From assembly GCF_024228675.1 (NCBI RefSeq), contig NZ_CP100461.1:310001-374000 (forward strand): a DNA stretch of 64,000 bases, given 5' to 3'. The notes beneath the pieces are model-generated. The model worked only from the letters and a program-made list of their open reading frames with translations, was not told the DNA's origin and made no database searches. This DNA is from Salinigranum marinum. Lineage in GTDB: Archaea > Halobacteriota > Halobacteria > Halobacteriales > Haloferacaceae. This document shows positions 18,672 to 25,963 of the stretch, one piece after another (position 1 is the first letter of the stretch; every line of letters begins with the position of its first letter). A program made the translations under genes and the position numbers.

Positions 18672-19142
18672 ATGGAGACGCTGATCGACGAGGTACAGGC
18701 AGCCTTCGACCGGCAGCCCATCGACATCGAAGACGGGTTGGAGACGGACGAAGCAGATGTCCTCCAGCTCCGAAAGTCATGCCGACTACTCGCTGGGGCC
18801 GAGACGCTCCTGGAACAAGGATTCTATACGCTCGTCGTCGAAGCCTCGTTCGTTGCGATCGAGCGGGTGATCGAGTTCAAGCTTCTCGAGGGTGGTGTCA
18901 ACGCTCGAGATTTGCCTGGCACACATCCGGGTGTGTACACCGAAGCCGCTCGTCGTGGGATCCTCTCTCAACATGTCGCTGGAAATCTCCAGGACCTGTG
19001 GCGAAGCCACCGGGCGAAGACCTACTACCAAGACGGGCTCGCGACGAACGAACGCGCAAAGAAGGTGTTCGCCCTGGCCAGCGAAACCCATGACTTCGTA
19101 GTGAATCAGTCATCGAAGCGGCACGAGTGTCGGTGTGAGTGA
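18672..19142 (+). CDS. HEPN-domain toxin candidate of the MNT-HEPN pair
   Basis: 156 aa from METLIDEVQAAFDRQPIDIE. It is all-helical, with RKSCRLLAGAETLLEQGFYT and VVEASFVAIERVIEFKLLEG matching the core helices of a HEPN fold. LWRSHRAKTYYQDG near residue 118 is where the R-x4-6-H ribonuclease motif and adjacent Tyr target of such toxins are expected; the spacing here is unusual (RSHR), so activity is uncertain. It directly follows the wHTH-MNT gene. Both genes lie between the two ~315-bp tfb-derived repeats. Confidence 0.75.
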   Translation: METLIDEVQAAFDRQPIDIEDGLETDEADVLQLRKSCRLLAGAETLLEQGFYTLVVEASFVAIERVIEFKLLEGGVNARDLPGTHPGVYTEAARRGILSQHVAGNLQDLWRSHRAKTYYQDGLATNERAKKVFALASETHDFVVNQSSKRHECRCE

Positions 19143-19187
19143 GTTCATCGGAGCACCAGAACGGGTGTGCAGCCGGGGGGACGTTGC

Positions 19188-19501
19188 GGTGTGACCATCG
19201 CGGCTGCAACAGTGTACGCGGCAGATCGACTGATAGAGGGGAATATGATAACTCAATAGGATGTCGCGGATGCGACGAGTGCGGTCCTGGCGACGTCGAA
19301 GCGGAAGGTGAGTGGCTACTCTCAGGGATGGTCGGTGCGTACGAGACGAGAGACGGGACGCTCGAAATCGAGGACGTACTGACAGATCGGCTGGCCTGAG
19401 CGGGCCGGCTGGTTCTTCTTTTTTTGGCCACCGCCCGCACCCCCCTCCCCACTCACCGCTCCGTGCTCGCTCTCGGTGGTCGCTGCGCGCGCAGCCACGA
19501 C
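19188..19501 (+). pseudogene. Decayed duplicate of the tfb 3' end and flank
   Basis: Aligns with 17565-17884 over its whole length. It begins VTIAAATVYAADRLIEGNMI, then CAG has become TAG (19257-19259), and later a lost base shifts the frame around SGYSQ. The stop, the T-run and the gctgcgcgcgcagccacgac flank are still present. There is no zinc ribbon or first cyclin fold, so this was never a whole tfb gene here, or only its end was copied. Confidence 0.85.
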
Positions 19502-19517
19502 AGAATTAACTGTGCAA

Positions 19518-19985
19518 TCAGTTTCCGAGAAATTGGTTTAGTTCGTCAAACTCGGCGGGTGAGAGAATGAGTTCGGTGTCGAACGCATCGAATCGTCCGA
19601 AGTCGGCGTCGATCGTCAGCACGGTATTCACACCTTCTGCAATTGCCACCTGAGCGTAGTACCCGTCCCATGCCTCAACGTTCGCGTCGCCTGCATGAGA
19701 CAGAGACTCGTGGACAAGAGCCTCTGATACTCCATCGTACCAGTGAACTCGTTTCGCACTCAAGAAATTCTGAAGCAGTTTGGATGCTTCTCTATTCGAG
19801 TATCCGAGATGGTTCCGCATCACATGGTGCGCTCCGAGAACTGCGGTACGGGGAACAATCGCCTCAATTTCTCCCGCGACAGCATCACGGATGTACTCAA
19901 GTGCATTCTCTTGAACTGGTGTGTCAGCGTGGGCGAGAGCGATAACACCCACGTCGAACAGATACGGCTCAGTGTCGTCACTCAT
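19518..19985 (-). CDS. PIN-domain toxin (VapC-like)
   Basis: 155 aa from the ATG at 19985 (MSDDTEPYLFDVGVIALAHA). The longer open frame back to 20096 overlaps the antitoxin gene and is not used. The acidic set LFDVG, DGYYAQVAIAEG and TIDADFGRFD fits a PIN fold; the first Asp is D11. It overlaps the AbrB-type gene by 8 bp, as in a two-gene toxin-antitoxin operon. It begins just after the decayed tfb copy, on the opposite strand. Confidence 0.8.
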   Translation of the reverse strand: MSDDTEPYLFDVGVIALAHADTPVQENALEYIRDAVAGEIEAIVPRTAVLGAHHVMRNHLGYSNREASKLLQNFLSAKRVHWYDGVSEALVHESLSHAGDANVEAWDGYYAQVAIAEGVNTVLTIDADFGRFDAFDTELILSPAEFDELNQFLGN

Positions 19986-20262
19986 CGATTGTGTCTTTCG
20001 CACCTTTTCGGATGTTTCTACGGAAATCCTCGCTGATTGGGTCGGCAGTATCCGAGAGCGGTTTAGTGTCTCCCCTCTCCTTCGAGAACTCTGCAATCAT
20101 TTCGTTCATCCGACGAAGGACGTCTTCGGGGTTGTCTTCTGGCTCAACGACTGCTTTTCCGTTTTCTTCGTGGATGTCCACTTCTGTGCCGGGAGTGATC
20201 CCGAGACGATCCCGAATCTTCTTCGGCAGGACGATTCGCCCCTTCGAATCCACTTTGGTCAT
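19978..20262 (-). CDS. AbrB/SpoVT-family antitoxin
   Basis: 94 aa. TKVDSKGRIVLPKKIRDRLG and TPGTEVDIHEENGKAVVEP are the swapped-hairpin AbrB DNA-binding domain in its usual form. The helical tail (VLRRMNEMIAEFSKERG) is the likely toxin-neutralising part. The promoter should lie at 20263-20290, where tttaggtgggaaaagttatag contains a TATA-like AAGTTATA. The pair should be autoregulated. Confidence 0.85.
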   Translation of the reverse strand: MTKVDSKGRIVLPKKIRDRLGITPGTEVDIHEENGKAVVEPEDNPEDVLRRMNEMIAEFSKERGDTKPLSDTADPISEDFRRNIRKGAKDTIDE

Positions 20263-20279
20263 ATTCCCACTTTAGGTGG

Positions 20280-20759
20280 GAAAAGTTATAGTCGTTCTGC
20301 TCATGATTGAGAGACGACGGGGCTCGTCGAGACGTGGGGTCGACTTGCGCGGGCGCGGAGTCCCTTTCCTCACGGAGCGAACGGAGTGAGCGAGTAGGGG
20401 GGAGGAGCGCGTGCGAAGGGTTACAACCGGGCGCGCGACAGCCGTCTGACCGTCCATGGCGGGCCACAGACAGTCCACGAGGGCTGGCGTGCCAACGAGG
20501 CCACGGTGCGTTTCTCGGTATGGACGGGTCGCGGTCAACCGGCCCCGAAGTCGGATCCGTCGAAGCGAACGTGACGCCATGTGCCCCTCCGTCGCTCGGT
20601 GTCCACCGGGGGTAGAGTGAGTGGAGGACACCGACAGTTGAATTGCCGCTGGCGTCTGGCCCTGCGCGACAAGCCGACTGCGAGCGGGTGAGTCCCACCC
20701 GACGAACCGGCGTGCAAGCCCCGCCCTCAACGAGCGCGGCAGCGCGAGTACCCCGGGGG
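20280..20759. other. GC-rich region without a confirmed gene, downstream of tnpB
   Basis: Long overlapping frames on both strands are Arg-rich and overlap each other. The segment contains self-complementary pieces, such as gggtgagtcccaccc (20689-20703) and ggtgtccaccggggg with ggaggacacc (around 20600-20640). I cannot assign a protein. A structured RNA or IS-associated noncoding segment is possible, because it lies directly downstream of the TnpB stop on the tnpB strand. Confidence 0.35.
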
Positions 20760-20880
20760 AGTTGACCCGGGCGGAGTGAACTACCCCACCCTACCGCTCG
20801 TCTGACGGCTCACGCTTGAGAGTGGGGCTTCCTGTTTCCACGACGCGCTTTGCATCCACAACCGAGGACACAGGGAGCGC
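20740..20880 (-). ncRNA. Possible omega RNA / right end of the TnpB element
   Basis: In IS200/IS605-group elements the guide RNA of TnpB is made from the 3' end of tnpB and the element's right end. Here the 3' end encodes ETGSPTLKREPSDER and is followed by ggtggggtagttcactccgc and the foldable cccgggtcaactcccccgggg. The GGAAGCCCCAC...GTGGGGT pairing across the stop codon would form a stem. The boundary of the element is not visible, so this is inferred from family knowledge. Confidence 0.3.
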
Positions 20881-22014
20881 AGTCTCCACAGGCGTTGATT
20901 CGGAGCGTCCCGCTCCTAACCGCTTTGTGATACCGCGAAAAAGAATGTTCCATGCCGCGTTCGCGTCTCTATCCGCCTCGAACCCACACGCCGGACAGGA
21001 GTGTTCACGCACCCACAGCGGCTTCTCGGTCGAAACGCCGCAGGACGCACACTCTTTCGTCGTCCCTCTCGGATTTACGCCGACGAAGTGCGTTCCTTCC
21101 CGCTCGCACTTGTATTCGAGCATCCGCAGGAACGTCCCCCACGCCGCGCCTGCCCGGTTCCGCGAGTTGCCCGGCAGTTCGACCAACCCCTTCGCGTCCA
21201 AGTCCTCCACGGCCACGAGGTCGTACTCTCGGGCGTAGTAGGTTGAGAGTTTGTGGAGGAAGTCCCGCCGCTTGTTCTTCAGGTCGGCGTGGCGTTCGGC
21301 CACGACGCGGCGCTGTTTCTCCCAATTCGCAGACCCGTCTTCCTTCCGCGATAGGCTCCGTTGAGCGCGTTCCAATCGCTCGCGCTCGTCGGACAGGTCG
21401 AGGGATTCGACGGCGGTGCCGTCGGTGTCGTGAGCATACTTGAGAATCCCCACGTCGATGCCGACGCACTTCTCGGGAGTCTCAGGCCTCTCCGGTGGGT
21501 CGTCCGGGGTTTCGACACCGAGAATGGCGTACCACTTCCCGGTGGGTTCCTGCTTGACGGTGACGGTCTTAATGTCGGCGTCGTCGGGGAGGTCGCGGTG
21601 GAAAGTGAGTGGGATATCTCCGAGTTTCGAGAGCCACAGTCGCGTCCGACCGCTCGTGTTCTTGAGCTTGAAGCCGGATTGACTGTAGGTGAAACTGCGG
21701 TACTCGCCCGGTGCCTTCCACTTGAGCGTCCCGACGCGGTAGCCGTTCTCTTTGCGTCCACGAAGCGTCGAGAGATTGTCGTACAAGCGTTGAACGACTT
21801 TCTGAAGAACTTTCGAGTGAACGCTTTTCAGGTCACTCCACCACTTCTTGAGGCTCGGCAAGAGTTTCTGCTCGCTGTATGCCGAGGTGTTGTCAGTGCG
21901 GTTGAGACGGTGGAGGAAGTGGTTGTAGACCTGCCTACAGGTATCGACAGTCCACGCTAACTGTTCTTCGAGTGCGTCGGACGGTCGAAGTCGATACCTG
22001 TAGTTGTAGTTCAC
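20791..22014 (-). CDS. tnpB: TnpB, RNA-guided RuvC nuclease of an IS200/IS605-type element
   Basis: 407 aa starting at a GTG (NYNYRYRLRPSDALEEQLAW). It is complete. The RuvC-I Asp is in CVGIDVGILKYAHD (~190), the RuvC-II Glu in LVAVEDLDAKGLVELP (~272), and a zinc ribbon CASCG...CPACG (~327-346) is followed by the RuvC-III Asp in ADRDANAAWNI. TnpB cuts DNA next to a target-adjacent motif using an RNA from the element end and helps keep the transposon at its site. No TnpA gene is present, so the element depends on a transposase in trans. Its start overlaps the stop of the 39-aa gene (TCGTGAAC). Confidence 0.92.
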   Translation of the reverse strand: MNYNYRYRLRPSDALEEQLAWTVDTCRQVYNHFLHRLNRTDNTSAYSEQKLLPSLKKWWSDLKSVHSKVLQKVVQRLYDNLSTLRGRKENGYRVGTLKWKAPGEYRSFTYSQSGFKLKNTSGRTRLWLSKLGDIPLTFHRDLPDDADIKTVTVKQEPTGKWYAILGVETPDDPPERPETPEKCVGIDVGILKYAHDTDGTAVESLDLSDERERLERAQRSLSRKEDGSANWEKQRRVVAERHADLKNKRRDFLHKLSTYYAREYDLVAVEDLDAKGLVELPGNSRNRAGAAWGTFLRMLEYKCEREGTHFVGVNPRGTTKECASCGVSTEKPLWVREHSCPACGFEADRDANAAWNILFRGITKRLGAGRSESTPVETALPVSSVVDAKRVVETGSPTLKREPSDER

Positions 22015-22130
22015 GAGCGTTCTTCGATGAGTTCGTCGAGTTTTCCGCGAACGAACGATGAGAGGTTGAGGTGGTTCTCCTCAATCCACTCGGCTTGGTC
22101 TTCGCGGATAGTGATGTTCTTCCGTCTCAT
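22011..22130 (-). CDS. 39-aa TnpB-associated microprotein (ribbon-helix-helix-like)
   Basis: Encodes MRRKNITIREDQAEWIEENH followed by LNLSSFVRGKLDELIEERS. The short strand KNITI and two helices resemble a minimal ribbon-helix-helix DNA-binding unit. Its TGA overlaps the GTG start of tnpB (22011-22014), so the two are translationally coupled. The pair is a recurrent arrangement in haloarchaea as far as I know. A role in regulating tnpB or assembling its RNA is a guess. Confidence 0.75.
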   Translation of the reverse strand: MRRKNITIREDQAEWIEENHLNLSSFVRGKLDELIEERS

Positions 22131-22345
22131 TCCATACGCACTATGCGCATCTGTACGTATGGTTGTTGCGATTGCGTGGGCCTGCCACCGGAATCGTGTC
22201 TGAGAACCGTGCAGCGCTGTATTCCCTACCTACTCGCTCCCTTCGGTCGCTCGTTGAAGAAGGGGCCTTAGCGCCTCAATTCAGGTAACCTACCACATCA
22301 ACCCACTCTGATGGGTGTGTAGCCGAGCGAGGAGGGCACGCTCGG
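22131..22345. other. Upstream region and probable left end of the TnpB element
   Basis: No gene. An inverted repeat ccatacg (22132-22138) / cgtatgg (22155-22161) surrounds gcactatgcgcat, just upstream of the microprotein start, and looks like an operator or an IS end hairpin. Further on, ccctacctactcgctcccttcggtcgctcg is a GC-rich spacer. The exact left boundary of the element cannot be set. Confidence 0.35.
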
Positions 22346-23146
22346 TCACCGTTCCCCACGTGCTTCCCACTCAGGACGTGGTGTTGGGGACGGGAGGTCG
22401 CCAACCACAGTGCGGAGTTCCGCCTCTGTCGTCCACGGGAAGCACCGATTGTGGAGTTCGAATTTGCGGAACTTGTTGAGATGGACCCAGCTGTACGTCG
22501 CTGGCTCTGCCCCCGTATTTAGCCGATCGTCGACCACATCCCAAACCTCCTGTTCGTCGATGTCAAGCCCGCTCTCTCGTGCGCGATCAACAAGCGAATC
22601 AACCGTTGATTGGACTGCATCCTCCGACAGATCGTCTGCGAACGCAATCTCGAGAGCGGCCTGAACGACGTGCTGTTTCGAGTCGAGGTTCTCGTCAGTC
22701 ACCCACGCGTAATCGCGCGGGAACACGTACGACTTGTCGAAACACGGCGGGTCATCGATCTCGCCCACTTCAGGAGCCTCACCACCACTCTCCTTCTCGA
22801 ATACCCCGACGATGTAGTCGCTGTAGGTCGCGAGCAACGAAAACATAATATCGAACGTATTGAGCCGGTCAGTCGGGAGTTCGAGGAGATCACCCATGAT
22901 GAACGGATAGGCACCGAGCTGCTTCGTGAGTTCGTTCTGGACGGCGCGGAGCCGGCGGAGATAGGGGTCGCGATAGCTCCCCAGGATGAAATACGATGTC
23001 CGCTGACTCCAGAGGTACGGCAATTCGCGCTGTGTGAACCGCCAAACCTCTCGTTTCTCTGCAGGCTCAAGCTCGATGCCCCCGACGGCCTCGTGAACAA
23101 CGGTCATAATGTCCCCAGCATCCGGCGGCGGGCTTGGGTCTGTCAT
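22346..23146 (-). CDS. Unknown protein with a possible TIR/SLOG-like nucleotide domain
   Basis: 266 aa from the second ATG (MTDPSPPPDAGDIMTVVHEA); 271 aa from the first at 23161. Residues ~50-135 alternate predicted strands and helices: TSYFILGSYRDPYLRRLRAV, NTFDIMFSLLATYSDYIVGV, then FEKESGGEAPEVGEI. The last block, a strand followed by a Gly-rich turn with a Glu, resembles the catalytic-Glu loop of TIR, SLOG and nucleoside-deoxyribosyltransferase-like domains; this is inference only. The C-terminal half is mostly helical. It is divergently transcribed from a wHTH gene 115 bp away, which may be its regulator. Confidence 0.5.
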   Translation of the reverse strand: MTDPSPPPDAGDIMTVVHEAVGGIELEPAEKREVWRFTQRELPYLWSQRTSYFILGSYRDPYLRRLRAVQNELTKQLGAYPFIMGDLLELPTDRLNTFDIMFSLLATYSDYIVGVFEKESGGEAPEVGEIDDPPCFDKSYVFPRDYAWVTDENLDSKQHVVQAALEIAFADDLSEDAVQSTVDSLVDRARESGLDIDEQEVWDVVDDRLNTGAEPATYSWVHLNKFRKFELHNRCFPWTTEAELRTVVGDLPSPTPRPEWEARGER

Positions 23147-23261
23147 TAACTGCCGATTCAAACCACACCTGTTATTTCTTTCTGAATCACTTTGGCCTTT
23201 TCTGATTTAACCAACTTGGATGACCCTAACTGTTATAGCGCCCTACCTCGTACCATCACAT

Positions 23262-23750
23262 ATGAGCGAAACCGACACTGGTGCGGCCGATGCAGGGCCG
23301 TTCGCGGAACAACAGCGGCTGTTCAAGCTGCTGTCCCAGGATACGCGCCATCTCATCATCCAAGAGCTGCTGGGCCACCCCGCACATCTGATGTCGCTCG
23401 CCGAACTCGAGTACATGACTGGAAAGAGCCAAGCAGCTATCAAAGATCAGCTGGAGACGTTGATCGACGCCGGGCTCCTCGCACGCTACACATACGACCC
23501 AAGTGAGGGAAAACGTGATCTCCCTTCCCAGTTCTACGGGTTCACGGAGCGAGGCGTCGAGATCCTCCACGACTACAAGTATCTCCGTGGCCTCCCGGTC
23601 GCACGCGCCCTCTACGAGAACACGCGGAAGACCGAGAAAGTCGAGCGCCACGAATCGGCGCCTCGACCGGAGATTCCGGATGCTGTTGCGCAAGCCCTCG
23701 AGTTTGACGAGCCCGATCTCGGCACCGTCGATGGTGGGACAACCCGATAG
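23262..23750 (+). CDS. wHTH transcriptional regulator (ArsR-like)
   Basis: 162 aa from MSETDTGAADAGPFAEQQRL; the earlier in-frame ATG at 23220 would add 14 residues without support. FKLLSQDTRHLIIQELLGHP, AELEYMTGKSQAAIKDQLET and LIDAGLLARYTY form a winged helix of the ArsR type, and the wing ends in LPSQFYGFTERGVEIL. The C-terminal ~50 residues are charged and probably disordered. No metal-binding cysteines are present, so it senses something else or acts by oligomerisation. It faces the unknown 266-aa gene. Confidence 0.7.
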   Translation: MSETDTGAADAGPFAEQQRLFKLLSQDTRHLIIQELLGHPAHLMSLAELEYMTGKSQAAIKDQLETLIDAGLLARYTYDPSEGKRDLPSQFYGFTERGVEILHDYKYLRGLPVARALYENTRKTEKVERHESAPRPEIPDAVAQALEFDEPDLGTVDGGTTR

Positions 23751-23915
23751 TTCGTCGGCGAACCACCGCTTTCAACACTCAACTGAGGTTGAGGAAACGT
23801 GGCCGGAGGCGAAATCGGACCGTTACCTCGCCTGATACCCGACCATCAGGACGAGTTGCCCAATGGATAGTCGTGAGACCGACAAGCGGTGTCCCTCAGA
23901 CCCGGGCCAGGGGGT

Positions 23916-24165
23916 TTACCCATCGAGAACGATCGACCCATCTAACCGAACCGTCACGCTGTCTCCATGAGACTCGAACGTCACGCTCTGGCCTGAGTCG
24001 GCATCACTCTCGTGGAGGATTTCGAGGATATCTGGACCGATCGCGTCGTACAGTGAATGGAGGCCGGCCTCGTCTACGCCCTCACGTTCGGCCACTGCGT
24101 CGACGATCGCAGGCGCGGGGACTTCAGTGTCGTCGATCGTTGCGGTCGACCGCCTCGAAACCCCC
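23916..24165 (-). CDS. HalOD1 output-domain protein, start uncertain
   Basis: The minus-strand frame reads TIDDTEVPAPAIVDAVAERE, GVDEAGLHSLYDAIGPDILE and SVTFESHGDSVTVRLDGSIV, a complete HalOD1 domain of about 75 aa. HalOD1 is a small haloarchaeal output domain attached to or encoded near signalling genes. No ATG or GTG precedes it closely; a TTG near 24165 is one possibility. The frame runs on without a stop into the HepT remnant at 24617, but the stretch between reads as a shadow of the next fragment. Confidence 0.6.
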
Positions 24166-24395
24166 CACAATCTCGACGTCCCACGCCCGCTCGGCATCGT
24201 GCCTCTCGACCGGCCACCCGCCCCGAACGTCGACGCCGTTGGCCGCTGCTTCCTGGAGGAGTCCAGCAAGCGCGACCTGAAACGCGCCTTCGTCCGTGAC
24301 GCCCCCATCGGCCGTCGGCTGTCGCTGCACAGTGACCTCACTGCTCGACGTCGCCGTGATTCGATAGCCGTCAACCGTGAAACACTCCCCGGGGG
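24124..24395 (-). pseudogene. 5'-truncated gene for a small haloarchaeal domain next to HalOD1
   Basis: In a second minus-strand frame the sequence reads ECFTVDGYRITATSSSEVTV, VTDEGAFQVALAGLLQEAAA and NGVDVRGGWPVERHDAERAW, then DVEIVG. The pattern NGVxVxGGWxxxR---WDVEI is one that I associate with a short domain often encoded beside HalOD1 genes. Its N-terminus is missing: the frame merges at about 24385-24400 with the truncated HepT gene. It looks like one side of a deletion junction. Confidence 0.5.
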
Positions 24396-24617
24396 CTGTC
24401 CGCGGTCGTATTTGACGAGTTCTTCGGCAATGTCGATGGCGGCCTCAGTCATCTTGACGAACCGCCGTTCGACGATATCGCGAGTATCCGAATCAGTCTT
24501 GTAGTCTGCACGACTGATGCGTTGTTTTCGGGTGAGAACACCCAGACTCTCGTCGATCGTTTCGACGGCGGTCAGAATCCTGTTGAGACGGTCGGATGGG
24601 AGTCCACCGTCTGTCAT
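24385..24617 (-). pseudogene. HepT-type toxin (HEPN, DUF86), truncated
   Basis: Starts MTDGGLPSDRLNRILTAVET, continues RRFVKMTEAAIDIAEELVKY, and then breaks after DRGQPPG at about residue 73. The normal HepT length is ~135-145 aa, and the missing half carries the R-x4-6-H catalytic motif. The toxin should therefore be inactive. The ATG overlaps the stop of the upstream MNT gene (ATGA at 24614-24617). After the break the sequence belongs to a different gene fragment, which points to a deletion. Confidence 0.7.
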
Positions 24618-25099
24618 CCATCGTCCGCTGGCATACCCGTCGCTGGGACGTCAGTCGTGGTGTCGTCGAGATGATCGTCGATTCTGTCGAGAGCGGCATC
24701 GAACCGTTCGCGAGGCGACTGCAGGTCCGACTCAGTCGCCGTGAGCTGGCGTCGGAGTTCGTCGGCGTGGGTTTCCTCACCGACGATGAGAACCCCGTTG
24801 GCGAAGATGGCTGCTGCGAGTTGGGGCTGGACAGTCTGCAAATCGACGAGGTCCACATTAGATTCGAGTGCGTCACTGATGTCGGCACTCAGGCCGAGGA
24901 ATACGTCATTGTAGTTCGGATCAGCGGGCTGGTGGTCGTCAAATTCGACCGCGATATCGATGTCGCTCTGCTCGTGAGTCGTCTCGGTTGCCTGGGAACC
25001 GAAGAGGATTGCAATCCGAATTGGATGCTCCCGGAGTACGGTCTGAAGCGCCTCGAGATCGAAACAGACATCGAGCGTACTCGATGCAAGAGTCCTCAT
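24614..25099 (-). CDS. mntA: MntA-like nucleotidyltransferase antitoxin
   Basis: 161 aa from MRTLASSTLDVCFDLEALQT; a GTG one codon earlier is also possible. IRIAILFGSQATETTHEQSD followed by IDIAVEF gives the G-S-x10-D-x-D minimal nucleotidyltransferase site. In MntA-HepT systems MntA adds AMP groups to a Tyr of HepT and silences it. The antitoxin here is intact, while its partner downstream is truncated. The Asp/Thr-rich C-terminal tail is variable in the family. Confidence 0.8.
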   Translation of the reverse strand: MRTLASSTLDVCFDLEALQTVLREHPIRIAILFGSQATETTHEQSDIDIAVEFDDHQPADPNYNDVFLGLSADISDALESNVDLVDLQTVQPQLAAAIFANGVLIVGEETHADELRRQLTATESDLQSPRERFDAALDRIDDHLDDTTTDVPATGMPADDG

Positions 25100-25185
25100 C
25101 ACTGAGACACACGTTTGCGATTCATATAAAACGCCGGTGGCAGCGTCCGGCTACTATCCCGCGGTTTACTGCGCTTCAATTATTC

Positions 25186-25824
25186 TTACTCTCTCTCGTT
25201 CAGTACCTTTTGAGCCTCGGCGAACATTTGTAAACACGGGTCGGGCCCGGTACGGCGTTCGGAAATGTTCTCCTTCACCGATTCGTACCGCTCTCGAAGT
25301 TCGATCGATAACTCCAGCGCGTCCACCGACTCAATCCCACATTCAGCCAGTTGTTGATCTTTCGGCATTCGTTCCAATACTCTGTGACACTCGTCACAAA
25401 CGGCAATCAAGTTCGAGAAGGCATGCGGGTCGTCCGACTGAGACTCGGGTATGATGTGGTGGATATGTAGATTTCGGCCACTGGCGCACTCTGAGGCACC
25501 GCACCGTCGACACTCACGATCTCTGGAATGGACTATCGTCGCGATAAGGTCGTAATCTCGACCACGAGTGGTCACCCCACCATTGTAATTCGGGTGTCTT
25601 TTGCCCTGTCTCAGAAACCGATTCCATGCCTTGGAGCACTCCCGAGAGCAGTAATGTCGTCCCTCTGATTCCCACTCTCGAATTTCCATTTCCTCCCCAC
25701 ACCAGGTACATCTTATATTGATTGAGGTTTCCTCGTCGTGGACAGCCGACTGGTGACTGTGGAGGCCACCAATACCACGAAACTTGTCCCCACAGTATTC
25801 ACAGCGTTGGTTCTTTTCAACCAT
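25186..25824 (-). CDS. HNH endonuclease with N-terminal zinc fingers
   Basis: 212 aa from MVEKNQRCEYCGDKFRGIGG, the ATG at 25824 that overlaps the previous gene. A C2H2-type finger (CEYCG...HSHQSAVH) is followed by a second Cys4-type finger (CTWCG...CSRECSKAW). The HNH core spans about 110-165: CRRCGASECASGRNLHIHHI, then IPESQSDDPHAFSNLIAVCD and ECH. The HH-N-H residues and four Cys are all present. Such zinc-finger HNH proteins occur in phages, introns and mobile elements. It forms a two-gene unit with the 48-aa protein upstream. Confidence 0.8.
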   Translation of the reverse strand: MVEKNQRCEYCGDKFRGIGGLHSHQSAVHDEETSINIRCTWCGEEMEIREWESEGRHYCSRECSKAWNRFLRQGKRHPNYNGGVTTRGRDYDLIATIVHSRDRECRRCGASECASGRNLHIHHIIPESQSDDPHAFSNLIAVCDECHRVLERMPKDQQLAECGIESVDALELSIELRERYESVKENISERRTGPDPCLQMFAEAQKVLNERE

Positions 25825-25963
25825 CGTCGGGGTCTTGGACTCGCCCCTCCGTGTCAGCCTCAATTAACTCGGTTATTCGCTGTTCGAGGCTCTTCGAGCG
25901 AGGGACGGTGTTTTTCCACTTCTCCCACTTCTCATCATCAATCTGGAACTGATACTTGACCAT
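25817..25963 (-). CDS. 48-aa microprotein coupled to the HNH nuclease
   Basis: Encodes MVKYQFQIDDEKWEKWKNTV, PRSKSLEQRITELIEADTEG and RVQDPDDG. The layout of one strand and two helices (YQFQID, EKWEKWKNTV, SLEQRITELIEAD) resembles a ribbon-helix-helix protein. Its TGA (25817-25819) lies inside the first codons of the HNH gene (ATGGTTGA overlap), so the two should be translated together. It may act as a repressor or partner of the nuclease. Confidence 0.75.
   Translation of the reverse strand: MVKYQFQIDDEKWEKWKNTVPRSKSLEQRITELIEADTEGRVQDPDDG

Noticed and set aside
20144-20730. Two overlapping minus-strand ORFs of 152 and 184 aa downstream of tnpB
   Set aside because: Composition is Arg/Ser/Pro-rich, the frames overlap each other and one runs into the AbrB antitoxin gene; more likely noncoding.
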